Source: Larix kaempferi (taxonomy: Eukaryota; Streptophyta; Pinopsida; Pinales; Pinaceae). Taken from it: a stretch of 64,000 nucleotides of DNA. The position numbers and the translations under genes were made by a program. The stretch spans positions 6,152,501 through 6,216,500 of the forward strand of contig BSBM01000597.1 of assembly GCA_027924585.1 (NCBI GenBank). The letters run 5' to 3'. The notes below the pieces were generated by a model. The model made no database searches, was not told where the DNA came from, and worked only from the letters and a program-made list of their open reading frames with translations. Positions 11,416-22,070 of the stretch are shown piece after piece (position 1 is the stretch's first letter; every line of letters starts with the position of its first letter).

Positions 11416-12370
11416 TGGCGACCATGGATGCACACTCATACATCCAAAGAGAAATCCAGAGGCTCGGAGAAATTCGAGCCTTGATTACTATTGTTGATGA
11501 TAGGCATCTTATGCTTGCATCCAATTTGGATGCAATGATAGAGACCTTTAGTAGGTCTAATGGTGCACTGCAAGATATTGCGACATTCAGAGAAAGAAAG
11601 AGGCAACAATATGAGGATGGACTTAGCTACAAAGAAGTTAAGAAGTTGAAAATCTCAAAACAACATATCTTTTCCCTCTTTAGAGATCCACGGATGAGTG
11701 AAATCCTAAAAGCAAACAAAAGGCACATTTCTATCGAGTGGTGTACATATCAACCATTCATATATAACCGGATAGACCAATGGTACATGGTGTTTGATGC
11801 ACCACCACACAACAACAGGGAAATGACTCTATATTTTCTGAGAAAGCTGTACACAAAATTTTTGATGGGGAAGCATGTTAACTATTTAGATATCTTGGAG
11901 TACCAAGGTGTTGAGATGGGGATTCCTCAGCAATGTCCCAATGCAAGGCATAGAAATCCCAAGCGCCTTGTAGCTCCACCTCGCAAGCAATTACCTAGGT
12001 CAGATGTGCCCCTTGCACATCAGTTGGTCCCAGAGACACAAGAGTCCTTCCTACTGTTGGCATAGGCGGTTGCTCGCCATAGCATGTACCTTCAAGGTAC
12101 GTACCAGGCAAGGCCACCAGAGCCACCATCTATGGGTGGAGTAGAGCCACCACCTGTCGGTGGGGTAGATCCACCACCTGTCGGTGGGGTAGATCCACCA
12201 CCTCCCTATGGGCTAGAGCCACCACCTTCCAGTGGTCCAGGAGCATCTAGTAGTGACACTAGACCTACACCTCATAAGCACAGCCGACAACCCACCCATG
12301 CACAATATGCGGCCATCCTTGCTTTGGTCTTGTCCAAACAGATGATACCTTCACTGGGTATTTTACACAG
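11416..12370 (+). CDS. Main coding exon, unknown protein with Pro-rich tail
   Basis: The exon follows a TTGCAG acceptor; the first ATG is at 11424. About 213 codons encode an unfamiliar, mostly helical, charged protein (pieces: IQREIQRLGEIRAL, FRDPRMSEILK, MTLYFLRKLYTKFLMGKHV). A TAG at 12063-12065 interrupts the frame, which then continues openly for about 100 codons with a proline-rich repeat: GGVEPPPV / GGVDPPPV / GGVDPPPP. CAG to TAG is the simplest explanation of the stop. The exon ends at CACAG|GTAAGT; its phase there does not fit the following phase-0 exons, so a one-base shift probably lies near 12340. No function is assigned. Confidence 0.55.
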
Positions 12371-14371
12371 GTAAGTAAGTGGTTAACAATTTAGTGTCAT
12401 TTGTAAATTATTTTTCCTTACTATACACATATATATAGATTGCTAATATTTTTAATGATTTTAAAACTTGTAGCTGCTACAAGAAGGGCACAAGGTTGAA
12501 GACCTTTGCACTGATGATGCAGAGCATAGTCCACAGGCTCATGCACCAGCACCGCCCGACGTAGATGATGTTGTCATACTTTCAGTGACAATAACTCACA
12601 ATGAGGTAACTATTTCAACATGACATTATTTTAATACATGAGTAGATCCAGTTAACAATTTAGTGTCATTTGTAAATTATTTTTCCTTACTATTCACATA
12701 TATAGATTGCTAATATTTTTAATGATTTTAAAACTTGTAGTTGCTACCAGAAGGGCATGATGGGAAAGAGGCTCATGCAGCAGCACCTCCCAATGTAGAT
12801 GATGTTGTCATACTTTCAGCGACAACATCTCACGTTGAGGTAATTATTTCAACATGACATTATTTTAATACGAGTAAATCCAGTTAACAATTTAGTGTCA
12901 TTTGTAAATTATTTTTCCTTACTATACACATATATAGATTGCTAATATTTTTAATGATTTTAAAACTTGTAGTTGCTACCAGAAGGGCATTAGGGGCAAG
13001 AGGCTCATGCAGCATCATCACCTGATGTAGATGATGTTGTCATACTTTCAGCAACAACATCTCACGCTGAGGTAACTATTTCAACACGACATTATTTTAA
13101 TACATGAGTAAATCCAATTAACAATTTAGTGTCATTTGTAAATTATTTTTCCTTACTATACACATATATAGATTGCTAATATTTGTAATGACTTTAAAAC
13201 TTGTAGTTTCTATGAGAAGGGCATGAGGGGCAAGAGGCTCATGCAACAGAACCTTCTGAGTTACAAGATGTCGTCATACCTTCAGCGACATCATCTCACG
13301 CTGAGGTAACTATTTCAACATGACATTATTTTAATACATGTTAGTTTGTAATCACATGTTACTTAATTAATGCTACACGATCTAATATTTACAATTTTCT
13401 AAATTGTAGGTTGTAGATCCCCCTCAGAGGGAAATGATTTCATCTGGTGAGCTCCGCCCTGGTGGGAATACAAACGATAACGTTCCCATGGAGACACAAC
13501 AGGTGGCAAACAGTTTCTTAGAATAGATTGAATTATACAGTACATCAGTATGTATTTCATCATTGTCAGTTTGTTAATACATGACATTTCATTGACCAAT
13601 GCATTTCTAACTATGTCGGTATTGGTGATTGTAGCCACTAGCCTCTATACTTCATAGACTGTCAGCAGTTGGATCTCCTCGTAGTCCAAATGTGCAAAAG
13701 GAACAAGTGTATAAGATAGGCTCCACTCCTAGAAAGGGTGTGGATGTCCTCTATAGTAGACACATGAGAGATCCATCTACCCCTCACCTAAAAAGGGTCA
13801 TTGATGCTGCAATTAGTGCCGCATATGCAATAGGCACAAGTCATACAGAGGTAAGTATTTCAACAATCACAATGCATAGTATTTAACCATGTTACTATAT
13901 TGTTTATTCATACATGTCTAACTATTTCCCCATTTGGTGATAGTAGCCATTAGTGGCAGAAGTGCCTGGCCCTTCTGCTCAATTCATGGTTCTAATCGGG
14001 TCTCCTCTTGTGGTGAGATGTTCATTAATGACCAAGTTTTTTATTCAATTTAACCAAACATGTTGATCAATGTTGAATTTTTGAATTAATTTAGATATGA
14101 TCTTTTATTTGTAGAGCACAACTATAGAGAGGCCCTCCATGAGCACACCACTCACATCTATACCCCATGAGGATTTGGTGAGTGTTTGTCATAAATAATT
14201 TGGCCATAAGTCAATTTTTAAGTTTGTTAACGGTAGGGTATTAGTGCAATTATTTGATAAAAATAATGATTTTTTTTGTAGACTCCTGAGATGCAGAGCG
14301 ATCCCATGGAGATGGTCGATAGAGGAAAGTCAGGAAAAACAAGCAAAAGATTGATTTTTGATGTTGCATAG
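11424..14371 (+). pseudogene. Multi-exon host-type gene with duplicated exons
   Basis: Ten exons can be read with GT..AG introns: 11416-12370, 12474-12605, 12741-12839, 12973-13071, 13207-13305, 13410-13502, 13635-13850, 13947-14012, 14115-14177 and 14282-14371 (stop TAG). From the second exon on, all internal exons are multiples of three and phase 0. Exons 2-5 are tandem copies of one module. Exon 7 (72 codons) is the best conserved-looking part of the tail (HMRDPSTPHLKRVIDAAISA). Stops lie at 12063 (TAG), 12991 (TAG) and 13213 (TGA); the last two are in duplicate exons that could be skipped without shifting frame. I do not recognise the protein; it could be a host gene or an ORF of a DNA transposon. 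Transcription is not shown by sequence alone. Confidence 0.55.
12371..13305 (+). repeat. Tandem exon-intron module, four copies
   Basis: The unit is an intron (about 102-135 bp, containing CATTTGTAAATTATTTTTCC and ending AAAACTTGTAG) plus an exon that begins with L-L-x-E-G-H and ends with VVILSxTTSHxE or close variants. Exon starts are 12474, 12741, 12973 and 13207, so the spacing is 267, 232 and 234 bp. The first exon is 132 nt and the other three are 99 nt. Introns are nearly as similar as exons, which points to recent duplication of the genomic segment. Copies three and four carry a stop each. Confidence 0.8.
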
Positions 14372-15560
14372 TCTTGTATATATGTATTTTGACATGTACA
14401 TGTACACATTGTTGTACTTAGGGATACATGTACATTGACATGCCATTTGAGTGCTGACTACATTGCCATATTTTGTATTACAAACATTCGACTATCAATG
14501 CATGATACAATATATTCCATATTCTCTCTCGAGTTTCCACTTTGTGCTTATGATGATTTATCTCTAAACCATCACATTGATAAATTATGCTATTGAAATT
14601 TGTATAATTAAATTTTAAGCAATAATTATTCTCTTACATTTATTGCATTGATCAAGTAACATCTCACCATTGTGTTATGAAAACATTATCTTAATGGAAA
14701 AAACCAATAATATCTTTCAACAGTTCAATGAACTTAGCACATGCATGAAATAAGTCAAAATATGTTTGAATAACCTCTGCCATAATAGTAACATGCTACG
14801 CATATCATCAATGTAATCCTATGACATTTTAAAAAATGAAGAGGAAGTCTAATAGATGCTACACATTTCATCAATGCTACTATATTTCATCAAACGCTAC
14901 ATACATGAGCATCTATATAGTTCGGTTGAAGTGTGCCTACTCTAGCATGCTAAAAACAATGGCAAAGTATCAAATACAATGGCAAGGAATGCATGAACTA
15001 AAGTGTTATAAAATTCAAATATATGTAACAAATATACCCTAGTTTGTTCCAATATGCTAACCAATAGTTGGTCATGAATTCACTCTCATAAAAACGTTGA
15101 AGATATAAACCCTATCCTTACTAAACCCTAGTATGTAAGACTTTGGTTTGTTCTTTACCTCTTTCATATGTCCATTTTCCACTTGTCATAATGCAAAAGT
15201 AATCATACAGAATCCATGGAAAATAAAATACCTAGCTAGTTTAATGATATTCCTTGATAATGTTGTTTTGATGAAGGAAAATAAGATGTTCATGGTCCTA
15301 TGTTTGTAAAACGGATGGATTATCATCATATGAAAACGTATTTAAAATTGAATGTTCTTGATTGATACAATGATGATGTAATAGTTGTTCATTGTGATTT
15401 GGAAAGTATTCCCCCATAGCTTGATGGCAAAGTTTCATGGTGAATTTGATCTAAAAAAGCTAGCAAGGATCAGAGGGATATCATCAATGAAACACTTCCT
15501 CCATTTTTTATTTGGAACTTTGAATTCTTAAAAATGACATTAATTACTCAAAATCCAAAT
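14372..15560. other. Intergenic DNA, no gene seen
   Basis: AT-rich sequence after the TAG at 14369-14371. No ORF over 70 codons and no element ends were found. The 3' untranslated part of the upstream gene would lie in the first few hundred bases. Confidence 0.5.
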
Positions 15561-15654
15561 ATAGTGGAACACTAAGGAGTTGTTAAATGACATGGCACAC
15601 TAAGGACATAGAAATATACCAAGGGTGAAGTGTGGTAGGTTTGATTACCAGACT

Positions 15655-18199
15655 TTGAATGTCTAGTTCTAGAATCAAAATCAAAAACTTTCAAAGTTGA
15701 CCCTTGTGTGCAAAAATTGCACACTCCCTTACTGAACAAAACCCTAGTTTCCAAAATGGACCTACAAGATGACCCCTAGGCCATGGGACTGGCAGAGAGG
15801 GGCACCCCTAGCACTATCCCGATGTCCAAAATCCGATGGAGTTTATGGTTTTTCTATCTGAGCAACGGTCTTCATTCTATGACTCGTTCCGTCTCACATC
15901 CAAAAGGCCTTCAGGGACACCTGTTGGATACCTACCGAGGGCATAGAATTCCAACTGTGCAACAAAATCGGGTTCTAGGGATTCATGCAAGTGTGTCTAG
16001 GAAGTTTCTAGCTAGGAACGCTAGCCATAAGTTCCCGGTGGATGATTTTTCAATTTTGACCCCCATGTGCAAAAATTACACACTCCCTTACTGAACAAAA
16101 CCCTAGTTTCCAAAATGGACCTACAATATGACACCTGAGCCATGGATTTGACACTTTTTCTATCTGAGTCACGGTCGCCATTCTATGGCTCATTCCATCT
16201 CGCATCCAAAAGGCCTTCAGGGACACCTATTGGATACCTATCGGGGGCATAGAATTCAAACCGTGCAAAAAAACTGGGTTCCGGGGAGTCCTACAAGTGT
16301 GTCTAGGAAGGTTCCAGCTGGGAACTCTAGCCATAAGTGCCCGTTGGATAATTTTTCAAATTTGACCCTCATGTGCAAAAATTACACACTCCCTTACTGA
16401 GAAAAACCCTAGTTTCCAATATGGACCTACAAGATGACACTTGGGCCATGGTACCGGCGGAGAGAGGCACCCCTAGCACTATCCTAGTGTCCTGAATCCA
16501 ATGGAGTTGATGGTTTTTCATGCCGAACCACAGGCGTCATTCTATGGCTCGTTCTGTTTCGCATCCAAAAGACCTTCAAGGACACGTGTTGGGTACCTAC
16601 CGGGGGCATAGAATTCCAACCATGCAACAAAACTAGGTTTTGGGGAGTCCTGCAAGTGTGTCTAGGAAGTTTCCAGTTGGGAACACTAGCCATAAGTTCC
16701 CGGTGGATGATTTTGCAAATTTGACCCCCATGTGCAAAAATTGCACAATCCCTTACTGAGCAAAACCCTAGTTTCCAAGATGGACCTACAATATGACACC
16801 TGGGCCATGGAACCAGTAGAGAGAGGCACTCATAGCACTATCTCGATTTCTTGAATCCAATGAAGTCGATGGTTTGTCAATCCGAGCCACGATCATCATT
16901 CTATGGCTCATTCTATCTCGCATCCAAAAGGCCTTCAGGGACACCTATTAGGTACCTATCGGGGGCATAGAATTCCAACCGTGCAACAAAAATAGGTTTC
17001 AGGGAATCATGCAAGTGTGTCTACGAAGGTTCCAGCTGGGAACACTAGCCATAAGTGCCCGGTGGATGATTTTTCAAATTTGACCCTCGTGTGCAAAAAT
17101 TGCACACTCCCTTACTGAGAAAAACCCTAGTTTCCAAGATGGACCTACAAGAGGACACCTGGGCCATGGTACCAGAGGAGAGGGGCACCCCTAGCACTAT
17201 CCTGGTGTCCTGAATCCAACAGAGTTGACAGTTTTTCAAACCGAGCCACGGGCGTCATTCTATGGCTCGTTCTATCTCACATCCAAAAGACCTTCAAGGA
17301 CACCTGTTGTGTACCTACCGGGGGCACAGAATTCCAACCTTGAAACAAAATTGGGTTCTGGGGAGTCCTGCAAGTGTGTCTAGGAAGGTTCCAGCTGGGA
17401 GCGCTAGCCCAATAAGTGCCCGGTGGATGATTTTGCAAATTTTACCCCCATGTGCAAAAATTGCACACTCCCTTACTGAGCAAAACCCTAGTTTCCAAGA
17501 TGGAACTAGAAGATGACACTTGGGCCATGGGACCATTGGAGAGGAGCACCCCTAGCACTATCCCTATGTCTTGAATCAAATGGATTTGATGGTTTTTCAA
17601 TCCGATCCATAGTTGTCATGATATGGCTCGTTCCGTCTCGTATCCAAAAGGCCTTCAAGGACATCTGCTGGATACCTACCAGGGGCATAGAATTCTAACC
17701 GTGCAACAAAAATGGGTTCAGGGGAGTCCTACAAGTGTGTTTAGGAAGGTTCCAGCTGGGAACACTAGCCATAAGTTCCCAATGGATGATTTTGCAAATT
17801 TTACCCCCCTATGCAAAAATTACACACTCCTTTACTGAGAAAAACCCTAGTTTCCAAGATGGACCTACAAGATGAAACCTGGGCCATGGAACCGACGGAG
17901 AGGGGCACCCATAGCACTATCCTGATGTCCTGAATATAACGGAGTCGACGGTTTGTCGATCCAAGCCACGGTCTTCATTCTATGGCTCATTCCGTCTCGC
18001 ATCCAAAAGGCCTTTAGGTACACCTGCTACATACCTACCAAGGGCATAGAATTCCAACCGTGCAACAAAATCGGGTTCCAGCAAGTCCTACAAGTGTGTC
18101 TAGGAAGGTTCCAGCCAGGAACGCTAGCCATAATTCCTTGGGGGATGATTTTTCAAATTTGACCCCCATGTGCAAAAACTACACACTCCCTTACTGAAC
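15655..18199 (+). repeat. 359-bp tandem repeat array, plus orientation
   Basis: The marker ACCCTAGTTTCCAA occurs at about 15741, 16100, 16406, 16765, 17124, 17485 and 17844. The spacings are therefore 359, 306, 359, 359, 361 and 359 bp; the 306-bp unit lacks part of the segment following CCATGG. The array stops inside a unit at about 18199. Units share the blocks CATCCAAAAGGCCTTCA, GGGGCATAGAATTCCAACC and TGTGCAAAAATT. Each unit has an accidental-looking ORF of about 70-100 codons, but 359 is not a multiple of three, so frames do not run through. Confidence 0.9.
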
Positions 18200-18637
18200 A
18201 TCCAGTACGTTGATGCTTTAAATTATGAACTCTTTCCTTTATGGCATTATAGGGATGCTTACCCTGCATTTAACAATGACATTAATTAATTAATGGTTTC
18301 CATGTTCGAAGCATATAGAAAAACCTTGTCAAATTACAAAATCCTTGCAACATCATATAAATTAATAGGGGAGGATGCCAATATGATCTCAATTTACGAG
18401 AAGCTTCCACATAGCAATAATTTATACTCTGTATAAAGTGAATATTATTGCTTGTTTTAAAATTTGTTTCCCTCCCTTAATCCTGTTTTGTAGATATGTG
18501 ATGGCTATTGTTTGGAGGGAGTTATCCCACCCAATTCCGCGGCCATTTTCCGTTAGATTGTGTGAAAAAATACATTTATTGCCCTCAACCTAGCCCTTTT
18601 TATCTCTTCCTAGTTCAAAGGCGCTCATGCTCCTCTG
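18200..18637. other. Non-repeated segment between array and inverted repeat
   Basis: No coding feature seen. It separates the plus-oriented 359-bp array from the 200-bp inverted repeat. Confidence 0.5.
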
Positions 18638-18837
18638 TTTAAAATCACATAAATTTTGGACCGAGATATTGATGATGTGCAAGCAGTCTCGACCAACTAG
18701 CTAGTTCGGGTCCTAGAAAGACCAAAATACTCCATTCAACTCGCTTAAATGAATTTGAGAAATAATACCCCTGTGACTCTATCGGGTTAGTGTCGACGGT
18801 TAAAAATTTCAAGTGGGTAGGCCATAAAAGGTTGATC
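18638..18837 (+). repeat. Inverted repeat, left arm (200 bp)
   Basis: From TTTAAAATCACATAAATTTT to AAAAGGTTGATC this segment is the reverse complement of 19545-19744 with scattered mismatches (roughly 85% identity by eye). A fully conserved block includes AATAATACCCCTGTGACTC. Confidence 0.85.
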
Positions 18838-19133
18838 CAGTTCTAAAACCACACACCGGTTCTAAAACCAAAGTAAGCAGTTTAAGTATAACTCTTGCCT
18901 GGAGCAGATTGTCCAGTGGCCATAATTCCTATAAGACTAAGTGGCAAGTGCAGACCAGACTGAGAGAACCTAACATAAACTCCAAGAGAAAAAGGTGAAG
19001 AGGGGGAACTTGTTCATATTTGTATAGCTGGTCATTTTTCTTTGATATTAGTTTTTTTTGTTTTTTTAAGTTTTGAAGAGCAGCTTGAGTTACTAGTAAT
19101 GCTTATCAATTTGTTTTCAAACAGAAACCACCC

Positions 19134-19235
19134 ATGGAGAGTGGAGATGCTACACTGGTTGAATGTTGTATTTGTCAAGAAGAGGACAACAAAGGAAATA
19201 TGGAGAATCCTTATGCCTGTTCTAGCACCTTGAAG
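19134..19235 (+). pseudogene. RING-variant (MARCH-type) E3 ligase exon, captured
   Basis: After a CAAACAG acceptor (ending 19124) the frame from ATG 19134 gives 34 codons: MESGDATL, VECCICQEEDNKGN, MENPYACSSTLK, ending at a donor AAG|GTAGGG. Plant RINGv proteins have a first Cys pair C-x2-C followed by QEED and then P-C-A-C-S-G-S-L-K at an exon end. Here the first Cys of the second pair is Tyr (PYAC). The following exon, which would carry the His/Cys ligands and the Trp, is not found downstream. It lies alone in the loop between two inverted arms, so it is best read as a captured or degraded exon of a ubiquitin-ligase gene, without activity. Confidence 0.7.
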
Positions 19236-19302
19236 GTAGGGTTTTACGGTTCAGGGGACAGATAAGAATGAAAGGTTTATATTTATTGAGTGTTTATATT
19301 TA

Positions 19303-19462
19303 TCTTTATTTTATTTTGGAAACTAAGGTTTTTCTCAATAAGGGAGTGTGCAATTTTTTCACATGGTGGTCAAATTTGCAAAATCATCAACCGGGTACTT
19401 ATGGCTAGCGTTCCTAGCTGGAACCTTCCTAGACACACTTACAGGACTATTCGGTGTCCCAC
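19303..19462 (-). repeat. Fragment of the 359-bp repeat, minus orientation
   Basis: A truncated unit (GGAAACTAAGG to ACAGGACT) in the loop. Its left border, ATCTTTATTTTATTTTGGAA, also occurs at the left border of the larger minus array at about 20172. The two fragments therefore share a junction and one probably copies the other. Confidence 0.8.
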
Positions 19463-19544
19463 TGTACTTTTGTTTTAGAACTGGTGCATATTTTGATTCT
19501 GGTTTCGAACTATCTGATTCAACTTTATAGGTGGACTAGAGATC

Positions 19545-19744
19545 GATCAACCTTTTATGGCCTACCCACCTAAAATTTTTAACCGTTGAAACTAACTCGA
19601 TAGAGTCACAGGGGTATTATTTCTCAAATTCATTTAAGTGGGTTGAGTGGAGTATTTCAGTCTTTTCAAGACCCAGACCAGCTCATTGGTTGATCCTGCT
19701 TGCACATCGTCGATATCTCGGTCCAAAATTTATGTGATTTTAAA
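19545..19744 (-). repeat. Inverted repeat, right arm (200 bp)
   Basis: Reverse-complement partner of 18638-18837. The loop between the arms is about 700 bp and contains the RING-variant exon and the 19303-19462 repeat fragment. Confidence 0.85.
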
Positions 19745-19799
19745 TGAATTTCCTCAATGATTTTAAATGTGATTTTATGTGAATTTCAGCCATCGTCCA

Positions 19800-20171
19800 A
19801 GTGGCTTGTGTATACATCTAGAGTTTAATTTTAATCATTCATGTCACGTCCAATTGAATTTTAATGGGTCCAATTGAATTTTAATGGAGTCCGGGTTCCC
19901 ATGCTCCCATCAAATTAGGCTCATCAGTGAATGAAATGAAGCTAGCTAAGGTGTTGAATTTAAATCATTCATCTCATGTCCAACTGAATTTTAATGGAGT
20001 CAGTGAAGCTATCTAATGCGGTCATTGATGGTTACTCTATGGAAGTCAAATTTAGGCCTGTGACTAAATGAAGCTATCTAACTCTATGGGAGTCAAATTA
20101 GGGCCATCACTAAATGAACCTATCTAATGCAATATTTGTTGGTTAATCTACGATACTAATTGAGTCATTTG
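19800..20171. other. Short degenerate repeats, no gene
   Basis: Several imperfect copies of a motif with TCCAATTGAATTTTAATGG and of a motif with TGAAGCTATCTAA and AGTCAAATTAGG are scattered here. No coding feature seen. Confidence 0.5.
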
Positions 20172-20188
20172 AATCTTTATTTTATTTT

Positions 20189-20894
20189 GGAAACTAGGGT
20201 TTTGCTCAATAAGGGAGTGTGCAATTTTTGCACACGGGGGTCAAATTTGAAAACTCATCCACCAGGAACTTATGGCTAGTGTTCCCAGATGGAACCTTCC
20301 CAGACACACTTGCAGGACTCCCCGAAACCCGGTTTTGTTGCACAATTGGAATTCTATGCCCCCGATAGGTATCGAGCAAGTGTCCCTGAAGGCCTTTTGG
20401 ATGCAAGACGGAACGAGCCATAAGATGACAACCGTGGCTCGGATCGACAAACCGTCAACTCCATTGGATTCAGGACATCGGGATAGTGCTAGGGGTGACC
20501 CTCTCCTCTGGTCCCATGGCCCAGATGTCATCTTGTACGTCCATCTTGGAAACTAGGGTTTCGCTCAATAAGGGAGTGTGCAATTTTTGCACATTGGGGT
20601 CAAATTTGAAAAATCATCCACCGGGCAATTATGGCTAGCATTCCTGAATGGAACCTTCGTAGACACACTTGCAGGACTTCCCGGAACCCATTTTTGTTGC
20701 ACGGTTGGAATTCTATGCCCCCGGTAGGTACCCAGTAGATGTCCTTGAAGGCCTTTTGGATGCGAGATGGAACGAGCCATAGAATGACTACCATGGCTCG
20801 GATCAACAAACCATCGAATCCGTTGGATTCAGGACATCGAGATAGTGCTAAGGGTTCCCCTCTCCGCATGTCCTATGGCCCAGGTGTCATCTTG
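20189..20894 (-). repeat. 359-bp repeat array, minus orientation, part 1
   Basis: The marker GGAAACTAGGGTTT starts at 20189 and 20548, 359 bp apart. The array is broken at 20894 by the copia element. Removing the element and one target copy joins 20894 to 28243 and puts the next marker (28255) exactly 359 bp from 20548. Confidence 0.9.
20890..20894. repeat. Target-site duplication of the copia element (left)
   Basis: TCTTG here pairs with TTTTG at 28238-28242 (one mismatch). Neighbouring 359-bp units read CATCTTGTAGGTCC at this place, so the left copy is the original sequence. Confidence 0.75.
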
Positions 20895-21496
20895 TGTTGA
20901 TGTATATGTAACTTCGGAATGTATTTCATCTATGTATTTCATATATATTTATTGTACCCTTATAAGAGATGTGTTATTCCTCTATAAGGAAGTATCGTCA
21001 TGTGTATTGACAAGTGTCGCAAGTGTGTGCACTTGACAACGGGTTATTAGACCACCATGTATGGGGTCAGCCATGAAATATATATTATATTGTGGATGTA
21101 CATATCTAGACAAGTCGGCCCCATAAAGTCACTGGGAAAACAGGTTAGTATAAATAGAGATCGGGAGATCTCTATTTTGATCATTCGGAAACGCACACTT
21201 CTCTCACTCAGAAAGTGGTGCACTAGTGAGGAGGAGGATCATCTGCTACTAGGAGACTATTTCAGTGTATTTTGCTTGTACTGTGGTTGAGCCATTGCTC
21301 TCTATCTCTGAGGAAGTTGTGGGGTTTTTCACCTTAGGGTTTTCCCCATGGAAACTTTGTGTCTCTTGTCTCTCATGCTTTTGATTCTTGTGATGCTTGT
21401 CATGCTTATTGTGATTGTTATGCATTGATATACTGTATATGTTATTCTCTCAGTGAAGATCCTAGAGTATTATGAATTAATGTTCAAAATTTAACA
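20895..21496 (+). repeat. 5' LTR of the copia element
   Basis: Begins TGTTGATGTATATG and ends AAAATTTAACA directly before the primer site. Very similar to 27637-28237. Contains a TATA box at 21149-21156. Confidence 0.93.
21149..21156 (+). promoter_or_regulatory. TATA box in copia 5' LTR
   Basis: TATAAATA in the LTR, followed by a small inverted sequence (GAGATCGGGAGATCTC). The same box is present in the 3' LTR at 27891-27898. Position about 250 bp into a 600-bp LTR fits an element promoter. Confidence 0.6.
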
Positions 21497-21513
21497 TGGT
21501 ATCAGAGCTAACC
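21497..21513 (+). other. Primer-binding site, initiator Met tRNA
   Basis: TGGTATCAGAGCTAACC starts immediately after the LTR end. TGGTATCAGAGC is the usual plant copia primer site. Confidence 0.9.
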
Positions 21514-22070
21514 TGAGAAGAAGACATTTTGCAGTGACAAAAACTTGAGTTTCTTGTTTATTGGGTTTCTCTCCACAGATTTTGGAAATGCAATATAGTA
21601 GATTGACTCTAGTCATCAAGGAGAATCTATCTGTCCAATCAAAATTCAATTCTGAGCATTTTCAGATTTGGCCCTCAAAATTAGGGTTTCCACAAAAATA
21701 GGAATTTCTGACATCTGAAGACATAGATGGAAGATCCTTGCAAAAATCAAAGTTTAGAGCTTTGGATCGGGACTTTTGGCTGGGCAGATATCGAGGAAAC
21801 TCAAACCCTAATTCAGGGCTCTTCTTAGTGAACCCAGGAGGACAAAAAGGCAAATCTGAAGGGTAAAGCTTTGTTGATCTCAAATTCTAAATACACTAGG
21901 CTGATCATCTCATCAAGGCGCATCTTTCTATCCTTTCAAAAAGTTGAAATTCACATTTTGAATTTTTAGGGTTTTTTCGACAAACCCTAATCCAGGACCA
22001 GATCCAGTTTTCAGCATTTCAAGTGGTAAGACCTAAATCTTTTCCATTTCCATTTGAAGTACTCTTTAAG

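Noticed and set aside
15783-17838. Series of similar 60-100 codon ORFs (for example at 16185-16400, 17262-17516, 17623-17838)
   Set aside because: They recur once per 359-bp unit, also in the minus array, and the unit length is not a multiple of three. They are accidental open frames of a satellite, not a gene family.
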